DNA of 41,281 nucleotides from Gammaproteobacteria bacterium. Lineage in GTDB: Bacteria > Pseudomonadota > Gammaproteobacteria > Arenicellales > Poriferihabitantaceae. Both the position numbers and the translations under genes were made by a program. Location of the stretch: contig JALCBG010000018.1 in NCBI GenBank assembly GCA_028066695.1, forward strand, positions 1 to 41,281, read 5' to 3'. Below the pieces are notes generated by a model. The model did no database searches, was not told the origin of the DNA, and was given only the letters and a program-made list of their open reading frames with translations. Shown one piece after another: positions 1 through 9,966 of this stretch. Position 1 is the stretch's first letter, and each line of letters opens with the position of its first letter.

Positions 1-21
1 GCGGCCCGCGCGCAAACCGGA

Positions 22-27
22 TATACT
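22..27 (+). promoter_or_regulatory. possible -10 element of the rpmH promoter
   Basis: TATACT lies 30 bases upstream of the rpmH start and resembles a sigma-70 -10 box. The matching -35 box would fall at or before the first base of the window, so the promoter cannot be judged in full. Confidence 0.35.
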
Positions 28-57
28 CCCGCCCCTTGTCAGATCTGAGCATTCGCG

Positions 58-192
58 ATGAAACGCACCTTTCAGCCCAGCGTCTTGAAGCGCAAGCGCA
101 CGCACGGTTTTCGCGCGCGCATGCGCACGCGCGCCGGGCGCGCGGTCATCAATGCGCGGCGCGCCAAGCGGCGGGCGCGGCTCAGCGCCTGA
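58..192 (+). CDS. rpmH: 50S ribosomal protein L34
   Basis: This 44-residue, extremely basic protein starts [18 protein letters not shown], which is the near-invariant L34 signature, and ends [10 protein letters not shown]. The length is normal for the family (44-46). L34 is a component of the large ribosomal subunit near the exit tunnel. It is the first gene of the conserved rpmH-rnpA-yidD-yidC-mnmE-mnmG order; rnpA begins 24 bases downstream on the same strand, so co-transcription is expected. In many bacteria dnaA and oriC lie on the other side of rpmH, but that region is outside the window. Identification is secure. Confidence 0.97.
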   Translation: MKRTFQPSVLKRKRTHGFRARMRTRAGRAVINARRAKRRARLSA

Positions 193-216
193 GCGAGCGG
201 CCGCGCGGCGCCGGCG

Positions 217-702
217 ATGACGCCGGGCGGCTTTGCCCGCGCGATGCGGCTGACCGACGGCGCGCAGTTTGCCGCGGTGTTTGAGCGGCGCGCGCGCGCG
301 CATGACGCGCATTTCAGCGCGCATGTCGCGCCGAATGAACTCGGGCACGCGCGCATCGGGCTCGCGGTGTCGCGGCGCGTCAGCAAGAAGGCGGTGGAGC
401 GCAACCGGCTGAAGCGGGTGATGCGCGAGTCGTTTCGTTTTCATTTGCGCGCGCTTGGCGCGGCCGATTATGTGGTGGTCGCCAAAGCCGGCGCGGCGGC
501 GCAGCCGAACGGCGCGTTGCGCGACGAATTGCGCCGCCTGTGGGGCAAGGCGCAAAAAGCGCTTGCGGAAAAGCCGCCGAAACCGCGCCGCCCGTCCGGA
601 GAAAAAACCTCCGCAAAAAGTTCCGCGAAAAACGCCGCAAACACTCCCCAAAAAAATCCCGAGAAAAACCCGCACAAATGCGACGAGCAATCATCCTGCT
701 GA
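217..702 (+). CDS. rnpA: ribonuclease P protein component
   Basis: RnpA binds the RNase P RNA and helps it mature tRNA 5' ends. The conserved RNR motif is present in [15 protein letters not shown], preceded by [11 protein letters not shown], both hallmarks of the family. The 161-residue protein is longer than the usual 110-130. The excess is a C-terminal tail of about 40 residues rich in Lys, Ala, Pro and Asn (from about residue 119), probably disordered. The tail is encoded by an A-rich stretch (roughly 590-675), and the gene overlaps the yidD start by 25 bases. The ATG at 217 follows rpmH by 24 bases and gives the expected N-terminus. The core function is certain; the role of the tail is unknown. 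Confidence 0.95.
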   Translation: MTPGGFARAMRLTDGAQFAAVFERRARAHDAHFSAHVAPNELGHARIGLAVSRRVSKKAVERNRLKRVMRESFRFHLRALGAADYVVVAKAGAAAQPNGALRDELRRLWGKAQKALAEKPPKPRRPSGEKTSAKSSAKNAANTPQKNPEKNPHKCDEQSSC

Positions 703-926
703 TACGGGCCTATCAACTGGCGCTGAGTCCGCTGCTCGGACGGTGCTGCCGGTTTGAACCGAGTTGTTCGCGCTATGCGATGGAAGCGGTCGCGCGGCAT
801 GGCGCGCTGCGCGGCGGGTGGCTCGCGCTGCGGCGCATCGCGCGCTGCCACCCGTGGCACGAAGGCGGCGACGATCCGGTTCCGCCGGCAAATGACGACG
901 GCGCGGCGCGCGCCGCGTCGGCTTAA
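678..926 (+). CDS. yidD: membrane protein insertion efficiency factor YidD
   Basis: The 82-residue protein starts [20 protein letters not shown] and contains the family's Cys-rich signature [20 protein letters not shown], followed by [12 protein letters not shown]. YidD is a small amphipathic inner-membrane protein thought to assist YidC-dependent insertion. The ATG at 678 is chosen because the family begins exactly at this hydrophobic helix; the frame stays open further upstream but that part has no similarity. It overlaps the 3' end of rnpA by 25 bases and ends 11 bases before yidC, so translational coupling is likely. Confidence 0.95.
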   Translation: MRRAIILLIRAYQLALSPLLGRCCRFEPSCSRYAMEAVARHGALRGGWLALRRIARCHPWHEGGDDPVPPANDDGAARAASA

Positions 927-937
927 GGAGTTCCGCC

Positions 938-2632
938 ATGTTCAGCATGGAAGTCCAGCGCATGATTTTGTTCGCCGCGCTCGCGCTGGTGCTGGTGATG
1001 CTGTGGCAGTCGTGGGTGGAGTTTCGCGCGCAGCACGCGCCGGGCGCGGCCGCGGTCGCTCCCAATACCGAGCCCGCGCCCGGTTCCGGTTCGGCCGCGG
1101 CCGAGGACATTCCGGACGCGCCGGCATTGCCGGCCGCGGCGCCGGCCGAAGACGGCGCGCCGACGCCGGTGGACGCGCCCGCGCCCGCCGCCGCGCGTTT
1201 GATCAACATCACCACCGATTTGGTGCGCGCGCAGATAGATCCGAACGGCGGCGATTTGGTGCGCGTGGAATTGCTGCGGCATCCGGTCAGCGTGGATGCG
1301 CCGGACACGCCGTTCGTGCTGATGCACCGCGACGCGCCGAAGATGTTCGTCGCGCAGAGCGGGCTGATCGGAGTAGGGCGCGAATACCCGAATCACGCGG
1401 TGGAATATTCCGCCGCGCAATTTGAATACGACCTCGGTACGCGCGACCAACTTGAAGCGGTGCTCGACTGGCGCGCGCCCGACGGCGCCGTCTACAAAAA
1501 GATCTTTCGGTTCACGCGCGACAGTTACCGCATTGAAATTGACTTCCAAATTGACAACCGCAGCGCGCGGCCGTGGGACGGCTTCGTCTACGGGCAGTTG
1601 AAGCAGACGCGGGTGGAGCAGCCCGGCTCCATGGGCTTCCTCGGGCGGCTGCCGAGTTACCACGGCGCCGCGGTCTACACCGCCGAGGACAAATACGACA
1701 AGGTCAGTTACGACGACATGCTGGAGGAGACGCTCGCGCTTTCCACTGCGTCCGGCTGGGTTTCCATGATGCAGCATTACTTCGTCGCCGCCTGGCTTCC
1801 GCGCGGCGCCGACAGTTACCAGTTTTATTCCGGCGTCGGCGGAGACGCGGCCAACCGGCAATATCGCATCGGCTACAAGACCGCGCAGCCGCTGCGCCTT
1901 GCGCCGGGCGAGAGCGGCGTGATTCGCACCGCGCTTTTCGCCGGGCCGAAGGAGCAGGCGCAGCTGCGCGAACAGCAGGCCGACGGGCTGCTGCTGACGG
2001 TGGACTACGGCTGGCTCACGCCGATCGCCGACCCGCTGTTCTGGCTGCTGGATAAAATCCACGGCATGGTGCACAACTGGGGCTGGTCCATCGTGCTGCT
2101 CACGCTGCTGGTCAAGGCGGTGTTCTACCCGCTGTCGGCCGCGAGTTACCGCTCCATGGCGAAGATGCGGAAACTCACGCCGCGCCTGAAGACGCTGAAG
2201 GAGCGCCACGGCAACGACAAGCAAAAGTTTCAGCAGGAGATGATGAAACTCTACAAAAGCGAAAAGGTCAACCCGGCCGGCGGCTGCCTGCCGATTCTGG
2301 TGCAGATTCCGGTGTTCATCGCGCTCTACTGGGTGCTGCTGGAGAGCGTGGAACTGCGCCAAGCCGGCTTCATGCTGTGGCTGAAGGATTTGTCAATACC
2401 GGACCCGTATTTCGTGCTGCCGCTGATCATGGGCGCGTCCATGCTGGCGCAGCACTTCCTCAACCCGGCGCCGGTCGACCCGCTGCAAAAGAAAATCATG
2501 ATGGCGATGCCGGTCGTGTTCACGGTGTTCTTTTTGTGGTTCCCGGCCGGGCTGGTTTTGTACTGGGTCGTGAACAACCTGCTCTCCATTGCGCAGCAAT
2601 ACCACATCACCCGCAAATACCAGGCAATCTGA
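938..2632 (+). CDS. yidC: membrane protein insertase YidC
   Basis: YidC (Oxa1/Alb3 family) inserts and folds inner-membrane proteins alone or with SecYEG. This 564-residue protein has the Gram-negative layout: an N-terminal membrane helix (about residues 5-24), an Ala/Pro-rich linker, a large periplasmic beta domain (about 85-370), then the conserved five-helix core from about residue 380. Core signatures are NWGWSIVLLTLLVKAVFYPL, NPAGGCLPILVQIPVFIALY and FPAGLVLYWVVNNLLSIAQQ. A clear ribosome binding site (aaggag) sits at 925-930, just before the ATG at 938. The 3' end overlaps the proposed TTG start of mnmE by 44 bases. Confidence 0.97.
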   Translation: MFSMEVQRMILFAALALVLVMLWQSWVEFRAQHAPGAAAVAPNTEPAPGSGSAAAEDIPDAPALPAAAPAEDGAPTPVDAPAPAAARLINITTDLVRAQIDPNGGDLVRVELLRHPVSVDAPDTPFVLMHRDAPKMFVAQSGLIGVGREYPNHAVEYSAAQFEYDLGTRDQLEAVLDWRAPDGAVYKKIFRFTRDSYRIEIDFQIDNRSARPWDGFVYGQLKQTRVEQPGSMGFLGRLPSYHGAAVYTAEDKYDKVSYDDMLEETLALSTASGWVSMMQHYFVAAWLPRGADSYQFYSGVGGDAANRQYRIGYKTAQPLRLAPGESGVIRTALFAGPKEQAQLREQQADGLLLTVDYGWLTPIADPLFWLLDKIHGMVHNWGWSIVLLTLLVKAVFYPLSAASYRSMAKMRKLTPRLKTLKERHGNDKQKFQQEMMKLYKSEKVNPAGGCLPILVQIPVFIALYWVLLESVELRQAGFMLWLKDLSIPDPYFVLPLIMGASMLAQHFLNPAPVDPLQKKIMMAMPVVFTVFFLWFPAGLVLYWVVNNLLSIAQQYHITRKYQAI

Positions 2633-4004
2633 AGCCGCGCGCGGCGGCGACGACATCGTCGCCGTGGCGACGCCGCCGGGGCGCGGCGCCATCAGCATCG
2701 CGCGGCTTTCCGGCGGCGGCATTCCGGCGCTCTGCAAGGCGCTGACCGGCGCGCTGCCGCAGCCGCGCCGCGCCGAGTTGTGCGATTTTCGCGCGCGCGA
2801 CGGCGCCGCCATAGACCGCGGACTCGCGCTGTATTTTCCGGCGCCGCACAGTTACACCGGCGAGCACGCGCTGGAACTGCACGCGCATGGCAGCCCGGTG
2901 GTGATGAGCATGCTGGTGCGCCGCTGCCTGGAACTCGGCGCGCGGCTGGCGCGGCCCGGCGAATTCAGCGAGCGCGCGTTTTTGAACGGCCGCCTGGACC
3001 TCGCGCAGGCCGAAGCGGTCGCCGATTTAATCGCCAGTTCCACCGAAGCGGCCGCGCGCTCGGCCATGCATTCTTTGCAGGGGGAGTTTTCGTCGCGCGT
3101 GCGCGAACTCGCCGGCGAACTCACCGAGTTGCGCGTGCTGGTGGAGGCCGAACTGGATTTTCCCGACGAAGACATCGGCGGCGGAGAAAGCGCCGCGCAG
3201 GAGCGCGCGCGCGTGGAGGCGCGGCTGCGCGGACTGCGGGAAAGTTTCGCGCAATTGCGCGGCGAGGCCGCGCGTGGGCGGCTGCTGCGCGACGGATTAA
3301 AAGTCGCGCTGACCGGGCCGCCCAACGCCGGCAAATCCAGTTTGCTGAACGCGCTCGCGCGCCGCCCGCGCGCCATCGTCAGCGGCATCCCCGGCACCAC
3401 GCGCGACTTTCTCGAGCAGATGATAGATCTGGACGGCATGCCGGTGGAACTCACCGACACCGCCGGCCTGCGCGAGGCCGCCGATGAAATTGAAGCCGAA
3501 GGCATGCGCCGCGCGCGCGAGGCGCAGCGGCGCGCCGACTTGACGCTGCTGGTGGTGGACGACGCCGCGGAGACGCCGCGGACGTTGGCCAAGTTGCGAA
3601 AAGCCTGCGGCGACGGGCCGGTCTGTTTGGTGCGAAACAAAACCGACCTCAGCGGCCGCGCGCCCGGCGTTGTCAAGGAAGGCGGCAAAAATGGCGAAGA
3701 GGCGGTCGCGGTGTCGGCGTTGCGCGGCGACGGGCTGGAGGAGTTGCGCGAGGTGATTAAATCCCGCGCCGGCCACCGCGGCGGCGAGGACAATGTGTTC
3801 ATCGCGCGCGAGCGCCACTTGGACGCGCTGCGCCGCGCGCGCGCGCATCTGGACGCGGCCGCGCGCCAGTTCGCGGACGGGCGCGGCGAATTGCTCGCCG
3901 AAGAACTCGGCGCCTGCCAGCGCGTCCTCGGCGAAATCACCGGCGAAGTCAGCAGCGACGACTTGCTCGGCATGATCTTCGCGTCATTTTGCATTGGCAA
4001 ATAA
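2589..4004 (+). CDS. mnmE: tRNA uridine-5-carboxymethylaminomethyl modification GTPase MnmE
   Basis: With MnmG, MnmE makes the cmnm5 modification at the wobble uridine of certain tRNAs. The N-terminal folate-binding domain starts at DDIVAVATPPGRGAISIARL. The G domain has G1 GPPNAGKS (about residues 241-250), G2 GTTRDF, G3 DTAGL and G4 NKTD, and the protein ends in the diagnostic CIGK motif that supplies the catalytic Cys. No ATG or GTG precedes the conserved N-terminus, so translation probably begins at the TTG at 2589, inside the end of yidC. This gives 471 residues, slightly longer than typical. MnmG follows 105 bases later. Confidence 0.95.
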   Translation: MRSNTTSPANTRQSEAARGGDDIVAVATPPGRGAISIARLSGGGIPALCKALTGALPQPRRAELCDFRARDGAAIDRGLALYFPAPHSYTGEHALELHAHGSPVVMSMLVRRCLELGARLARPGEFSERAFLNGRLDLAQAEAVADLIASSTEAAARSAMHSLQGEFSSRVRELAGELTELRVLVEAELDFPDEDIGGGESAAQERARVEARLRGLRESFAQLRGEAARGRLLRDGLKVALTGPPNAGKSSLLNALARRPRAIVSGIPGTTRDFLEQMIDLDGMPVELTDTAGLREAADEIEAEGMRRAREAQRRADLTLLVVDDAAETPRTLAKLRKACGDGPVCLVRNKTDLSGRAPGVVKEGGKNGEEAVAVSALRGDGLEELREVIKSRAGHRGGEDNVFIARERHLDALRRARAHLDAAARQFADGRGELLAEELGACQRVLGEITGEVSSDDLLGMIFASFCIGK

Positions 4005-4109
4005 GTTTTATTCGCATCGGAAAATAAAGAAACACCGGCGCGGGAAATTTTTCACAAATGCGGCTACCATTGCCGCATCCGCCGCTCATGTCCTGCGGCG
4101 GCTACCGCC

Positions 4110-5996
<1,887 letters not shown>

Positions 5997-6011
5997 GTAA
6001 CGGCGCAACCG

Positions 6012-7358
6012 TCAGCGCAGCGTGACCAGTTCCTCGGCCGCGGTCGGGTGAATCGCCACGGTGTCGTCCAAGTCCGCTTTGCGCGCGCCCATTTTTATCG
6101 CGACCGCAAAACCCTGCATCATTTCATCGGCGCCGTCGCCGGCCACATGGCAGCCAACCACTTTTTCGTCGGCGCCGGCGGTGACCAGTTTCACCAGCGT
6201 CTTCGGTTTGTGCGCGCCGAGCGCGTAGCGCATGTTGACGAAGCGGCTCTGATAGACGCGAATGTTCTCGGTGCCGTGCGCTTCGGCCGCGCTTTCCTCG
6301 CTCATGCCGACGCTGCCGATGGGGGGATGGCTGAACACCACGGTCGGAATGTTTTCGTAGTTCAGGCGCGCGCCGCTTTTGCCGCCGAACAAACGGTCGG
6401 CCAGCCGCCGCCCGGCGGCGATCGCCACCGGCGTGAGCGGCACCGCCGGGGTCGCGTCGCCGAGCGCGTAGACGCCTTCGGCCGCGGTGTTTTGAAATTC
6501 ATCCACCGGCACGAAGCCGCGCTCGGGCGCGATGCCGGCTTTTTCCAGCGCGAGTTCGGCGGTGTTGGCGTGGCGGCTGATGGCGAACAACACGCAGTCA
6601 AAACCGCCGCCGCTTTTTTCGCCGGCGCGGTAGCCGAGCGTTCCGTCTTCGGCGCGGGTGATTTCCTCGCACTGCTCGCCGGTGCGAATGTCCACGCCGG
6701 ACTCGCGCATTTGCGCCATCACTTCATCGCCGAGCGCCGCGTCAAACGCGCGCAACAGCCGGTCCTTGCGCAGCAGCATGGTCACGCGGCTGCCGAGCGC
6801 GTGCAGTAGCCCGGCCAATTCGGTGGCGATGTAGCCGGCGCCGATTAAAAGCGGGCGCATCGGCTGCGCCGGCAATTCAAAAAAACCGTCGCTGGTGATG
6901 GCGAATTCATTGCCGGGCAAATCGGGCATGGTCGGCCGCCCGCCGGTGGCGATTAAAATGTGTTTGGCGCGGTATTGTTTGCCGCCGGCTTCCACCGCGT
7001 CTTTCGCGCAAAAACGCGCGGCCGCATGCACGCACTCCACGCCGGACTTCTTCAGATTTTCCGCGTAGATTTTGTTCAGCCGGCCGACATACGCGTCGCG
7101 CCCCGCTTTCAGCGTTGCCCAGTCAAAGCCCTCGCGCCGCGCGCGCAGGCCGTAATCGTCGGACAATTCCAGCGCGTGGCAGAGTTGCGCCGCGTTCCAC
7201 ATCACCTTTTTCGGCACGCAGCCGACATTGACGCAGGTGCCGCCGAGCCGCGCCGGCTCAAACAGCGCCACGCGCGCGCCGTGTTCGGCCGCGCGCCGCG
7301 CCGCGGCGATGCCGCCGCTGCCGCCGCCGATCACCAGAAAATCGCAGTTGTCCGTCAT
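6012..7358 (-). CDS. gor: glutathione-disulfide reductase
   Basis: Gor reduces oxidised glutathione with NADPH to keep the cytoplasm reduced. The FAD-binding motif [19 protein letters not shown] is followed by the redox-active disulfide [14 protein letters not shown] (Cys42 and Cys47). A second Rossmann motif, [20 protein letters not shown], carries the NAD(P)H site. The C-terminal [12 protein letters not shown] contains the catalytic His-Glu pair of glutathione reductases rather than of lipoamide dehydrogenases. Its 448 residues match the family. The start lies at ACATTAATACATG with no visible ribosome binding site. The gene is divergent from the ParA gene across an 83-base region with an inverted repeat. 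Confidence 0.94.
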   Translation of the reverse strand: MTDNCDFLVIGGGSGGIAAARRAAEHGARVALFEPARLGGTCVNVGCVPKKVMWNAAQLCHALELSDDYGLRARREGFDWATLKAGRDAYVGRLNKIYAENLKKSGVECVHAAARFCAKDAVEAGGKQYRAKHILIATGGRPTMPDLPGNEFAITSDGFFELPAQPMRPLLIGAGYIATELAGLLHALGSRVTMLLRKDRLLRAFDAALGDEVMAQMRESGVDIRTGEQCEEITRAEDGTLGYRAGEKSGGGFDCVLFAISRHANTAELALEKAGIAPERGFVPVDEFQNTAAEGVYALGDATPAVPLTPVAIAAGRRLADRLFGGKSGARLNYENIPTVVFSHPPIGSVGMSEESAAEAHGTENIRVYQSRFVNMRYALGAHKPKTLVKLVTAGADEKVVGCHVAGDGADEMMQGFAVAIKMGARKADLDDTVAIHPTAAEELVTLR

Positions 7359-7366
7359 GTATTAAT

Positions 7367-7411
7367 GTGCGCCGATTAATGGGCGGTTATTATGGTGTAT
7401 TATCGGCGCAC
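7367..7411. repeat. imperfect inverted repeat between gor and the ParA gene
   Basis: The arms GTGCGCCGATTAAT (7367-7380) and ATTATCGGCGCAC (7399-7411) are complementary over 13 pairs with one bulged base, separated by 18 bases. The repeat occupies most of the divergent intergenic region, so it could be an operator for either gene or a transcript hairpin. No regulator can be named. Confidence 0.6.
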
Positions 7412-7430
7412 GCGGGCAGCCGCGTTTTTT
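7411..7430 (+). terminator. hairpin plus T-run in the leader of the ParA gene
   Basis: CGCGG, loop GCAG, CCGCG, then six T residues form an intrinsic-terminator-like element. It ends exactly where the ribosome binding site GAGGAG (7431-7436) begins. It could stop read-through antisense to gor, or act as an attenuator if the ParA promoter is further upstream. No experiment supports either reading. Confidence 0.5.
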
Positions 7431-7441
7431 GAGGAGACGCG

Positions 7442-8059
7442 ATGAAAACCACTTTGATAGTCAACCCCAAGGGCGGGTGCGGGAAGTCCACGATAGCCAC
7501 CAACCTCGCGAGTTATTACGCGCGCGCCGGCGCGCCGGTCGCGCTGGTGGATTACGACCCGCAGAAATCCAGCCTCGCCTGGCTGGAGCAGCGCGGCGCG
7601 TCGGGCAACCCGATTCACGGCATAGACGGCGGCGCCAAGCGCATCAGTCTGCCCGGCGCGACCGAGCGCGTGGTCATGGATTCGCCGGCGCGCATTGAGG
7701 CCGGGCAGATGGAGCGGCTGTTCAAATTTTCCGACAGCGTGCTGCTGCCGGTGTTGCCGTCGCCGGTGGACATTCGCGCGGCCGCGCAATTTCTCGGCGA
7801 GTTGATGCTCTCCGGCCTGCTGAAAAGCGCGCGCGTCGGCCTGATCGCCAACCGCGTGCGCGAGAACACGCTGATCTATGTAAACCTGGAGCGCTTTTTG
7901 CGCCGCGTAAAATTGCCGCTGGTCGCGCATTTGCGCGAGGCGCAAAACTACAACCGCGCCGCCATCAGCGGGCGCGGCATTTTTGACATGCCGCCCCACC
8001 TCGTGAACAAAGACCTCGCCCAGTGGAAGCCGCTGATTCGCTGGGTGGAAAAAGGCTGA
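7442..8059 (+). CDS. orphan ParA/MinD-family P-loop ATPase
   Basis: This 205-residue protein has the deviant Walker A motif KGGCGKST at residues 10-17, the Walker A' region ALVDYDPQKSSLAWL and the Walker B-like VVMDSPARI. ParA-family ATPases position chromosomes, plasmids or protein cargo on the nucleoid or membrane. No ParB or other centromere-binding partner is next to it, so a cargo-positioning or unknown role is more likely than plasmid partition. A good ribosome binding site (GAGGAG) is 5 bases before the ATG. The UPF0149 gene starts immediately after the stop codon, which links it to the pepP-ubiH operon. The family call is firm; the role is open. Confidence 0.85.
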   Translation: MKTTLIVNPKGGCGKSTIATNLASYYARAGAPVALVDYDPQKSSLAWLEQRGASGNPIHGIDGGAKRISLPGATERVVMDSPARIEAGQMERLFKFSDSVLLPVLPSPVDIRAAAQFLGELMLSGLLKSARVGLIANRVRENTLIYVNLERFLRRVKLPLVAHLREAQNYNRAAISGRGIFDMPPHLVNKDLAQWKPLIRWVEKG

Positions 8060-8620
8060 ATGCGCGCCCGGTCCGCGTCATCACACGACAACGCGCGCGC
8101 GCTGCATGCGGCGATTGAAGAGCGGCTGCAAAATTCCGATTGGAAAGGCGGCGCCTCCGAAGCGCATGGCCTGCTGAGCGCGCTCGCCTGCCGCGGCGTG
8201 CAACATGTGCACGGCAAGGCATGGCTGCTGCGGCTTTCCTCCGAGAGCGATTTGGAATTGGTGGACGCGATGTTCGGCGAAATTTTGCGCGACTTGCGCG
8301 GAGACGCGTTTGCATTCAAGTTGCTGCTGCCCGAAGACAGCGCCGAACGCGCGCGCCGCATTGACGCGCTCGCCGATTGGTGCGGCGGTTTTGCGCAGGG
8401 ATTTTTGCATGACGGCGCCGAACAACTTGAAGGGTTTCCGCCGGCGGTGCGCGAGTCGTTCGGCGACATCATGCGCATCAGCCGCATTGACATCGCCCGG
8501 CACAACGGCGGTGAGCGCGCGCTGGTGGAAATTGAGGAATACCTGCGCGCCGCCGCGCAGGTGATTTTTGACGAGTTAAATCCGCCATCGCGTGAAGTTG
8601 CCGGCGCAGGAGAACACTGA
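8060..8620 (+). CDS. UPF0149 (YgfB/YecA-like) family protein
   Basis: The 186-residue acidic protein resembles the YgfB/UPF0149 family. SEAHGLLSALACRG near residue 33, LLPEDSAERARRIDALADWC and GFAQGFLHDG match the family pattern, in which the first motif reads SEAHG and the second ends in a Trp-Cys followed by GF. Members are small alpha-helical proteins of poorly known function, commonly encoded just upstream of pepP and ubiH, as here. The ATG directly follows the ParA stop, and the gene overlaps pepP by one base (TGATG), so all are likely co-translated. The family call rests on motifs and context. Confidence 0.8.
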   Translation: MRARSASSHDNARALHAAIEERLQNSDWKGGASEAHGLLSALACRGVQHVHGKAWLLRLSSESDLELVDAMFGEILRDLRGDAFAFKLLLPEDSAERARRIDALADWCGGFAQGFLHDGAEQLEGFPPAVRESFGDIMRISRIDIARHNGGERALVEIEEYLRAAAQVIFDELNPPSREVAGAGEH

Positions 8621-9966
8621 TGCACCCCGCGCCGCCGCACCCGCCTTTTGACGCGAGCATCCACGACAACCGCCGCCGCGAATTGATGCGCTGCATGCGC
8701 GGCGGCATCGCCATCATCCCGACCGCGCCGCACCGCCCGCGCAACGGCGATGTGCAGTTTCCGTTTCGCCCGGACAGCGACTTTTACTACCTGACGCATT
8801 TCCCCGAACCCGAAGCGGTCGCGGTGCTGGCGCCGGGGCGCGAGGAGGGGGAGTTTCTGCTGTTCTGCCGCGAGCGCGACGCCGAGCGCGAAATCTGGGA
8901 CGGCCGCCGCCAGGGACCCGACGGCGCGCGCGAACATTACCGCGCCGACCAGAGTTTTCCCATCGGCGAACTGGACGCGCGCCTGCCGGAGTTGATGGAG
9001 GACCGCGCCAAGGTGTTCGTGAACATGGGGCGCTACGCCGATTTTGACCGCAAGTTGATTCGCTGGCTCGGCGAAGTGCGCGCGCAGCGCCGCTCCGGCG
9101 CGCATGCCCCCGAGGAATTCGTGGACCTCGGCCACACGCTGCACGAGATGCGCGTAATCAAAAAACCCGACGAGCAAAAACTGATGCGCAAGGCGGCGGC
9201 GGTGTCGGCGGCCGCGCACCGCCGCGCGATGCGCGTGTGCGCGCCGGGCATGAACGAATGCGAAGTGCAGGCCGAATTGGAATGCGAATTCGGCCGCGCC
9301 GGCGGCGCGCCCGCGTATCCGTCCATAGTCGCCGGCGGCGGCAACGCATGCATCCTGCATTACACCGACAACAACCACGCGCTCGCCGGCGGCGATTTGC
9401 TGCTGATAGACGCCGGCGCGGAAATTGACTGCTACGCGGCCGACATCACGCGCACTTTTCCGGTCAATGGAAAATTCAGCGGCGAACAGCGCGCCGTGTA
9501 TGAGGCGGTGCTCGCCGCGCAGCGCGCCGCGGTGGACGCGGTGCGCCCCGACCGCGCGCTCGGCGACTACCACGCCGCGGCCTGCGAAACCCTGACCGAC
9601 GCGCTGATTGACCTCGGCCTGCTGCGCGGCGAGCGCGGCGAATTGCTGGAGCGCGGCGCCTACCGCCGCTTCTACATGCACCGCACCGGCCACTGGCTCG
9701 GCATGGATGTGCACGATGTCGGCGACTACAAAATTGACGGCAAGTGGCGGCTGCTGGAGCCGGGCATGGTGGTGACCGTGGAACCCGGTTTGTATATCGG
9801 CGCGGCCGAGGACATTGACGCCAAATGGCACGGCATCGGCGTGCGCATTGAAGACGACATTTTGGTGACGCGCAACGGCAACGAAAATTTGTCGGAAGGC
9901 GCGCCGAAAGAGATTTCCGAAATTGAATCGTTAATGGCCGAAGGGGCTGTCGGAGCGCGGCGGTGA
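8620..9966 (+). CDS. pepP: Xaa-Pro aminopeptidase P
   Basis: PepP is a dinuclear-manganese cytoplasmic peptidase that removes an N-terminal residue preceding proline. At 448 residues it has the N-terminal creatinase-like domain (FPFRPDSDFYYLTHFPEPEA) and the pita-bread catalytic domain. Metal ligands are visible: Asp264 and Asp275 (DAGAEIDCYAADITRTFPV), His358 (HRTGHWLGMDVHDVG), Glu388 (VTVEPGLY) and Glu411 (VRIEDDILV). The spacing follows the E. coli enzyme. The gene lies between the UPF0149 gene and ubiH, the usual gammaproteobacterial arrangement, with 1-base and 4-base overlaps. Confidence 0.95.
   Translation: MHPAPPHPPFDASIHDNRRRELMRCMRGGIAIIPTAPHRPRNGDVQFPFRPDSDFYYLTHFPEPEAVAVLAPGREEGEFLLFCRERDAEREIWDGRRQGPDGAREHYRADQSFPIGELDARLPELMEDRAKVFVNMGRYADFDRKLIRWLGEVRAQRRSGAHAPEEFVDLGHTLHEMRVIKKPDEQKLMRKAAAVSAAAHRRAMRVCAPGMNECEVQAELECEFGRAGGAPAYPSIVAGGGNACILHYTDNNHALAGGDLLLIDAGAEIDCYAADITRTFPVNGKFSGEQRAVYEAVLAAQRAAVDAVRPDRALGDYHAAACETLTDALIDLGLLRGERGELLERGAYRRFYMHRTGHWLGMDVHDVGDYKIDGKWRLLEPGMVVTVEPGLYIGAAEDIDAKWHGIGVRIEDDILVTRNGNENLSEGAPKEISEIESLMAEGAVGARR

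Noticed and set aside
923-2362. Long open frame of 479 codons on the minus strand opposite yidC.
   Set aside because: It is antisense to a certain gene, rich in Arg, His and Ala without any family motif, and typical of spurious frames in GC-rich DNA. The same applies to long antisense frames at 7948-9831, 10572-12452 and 35411-37717.
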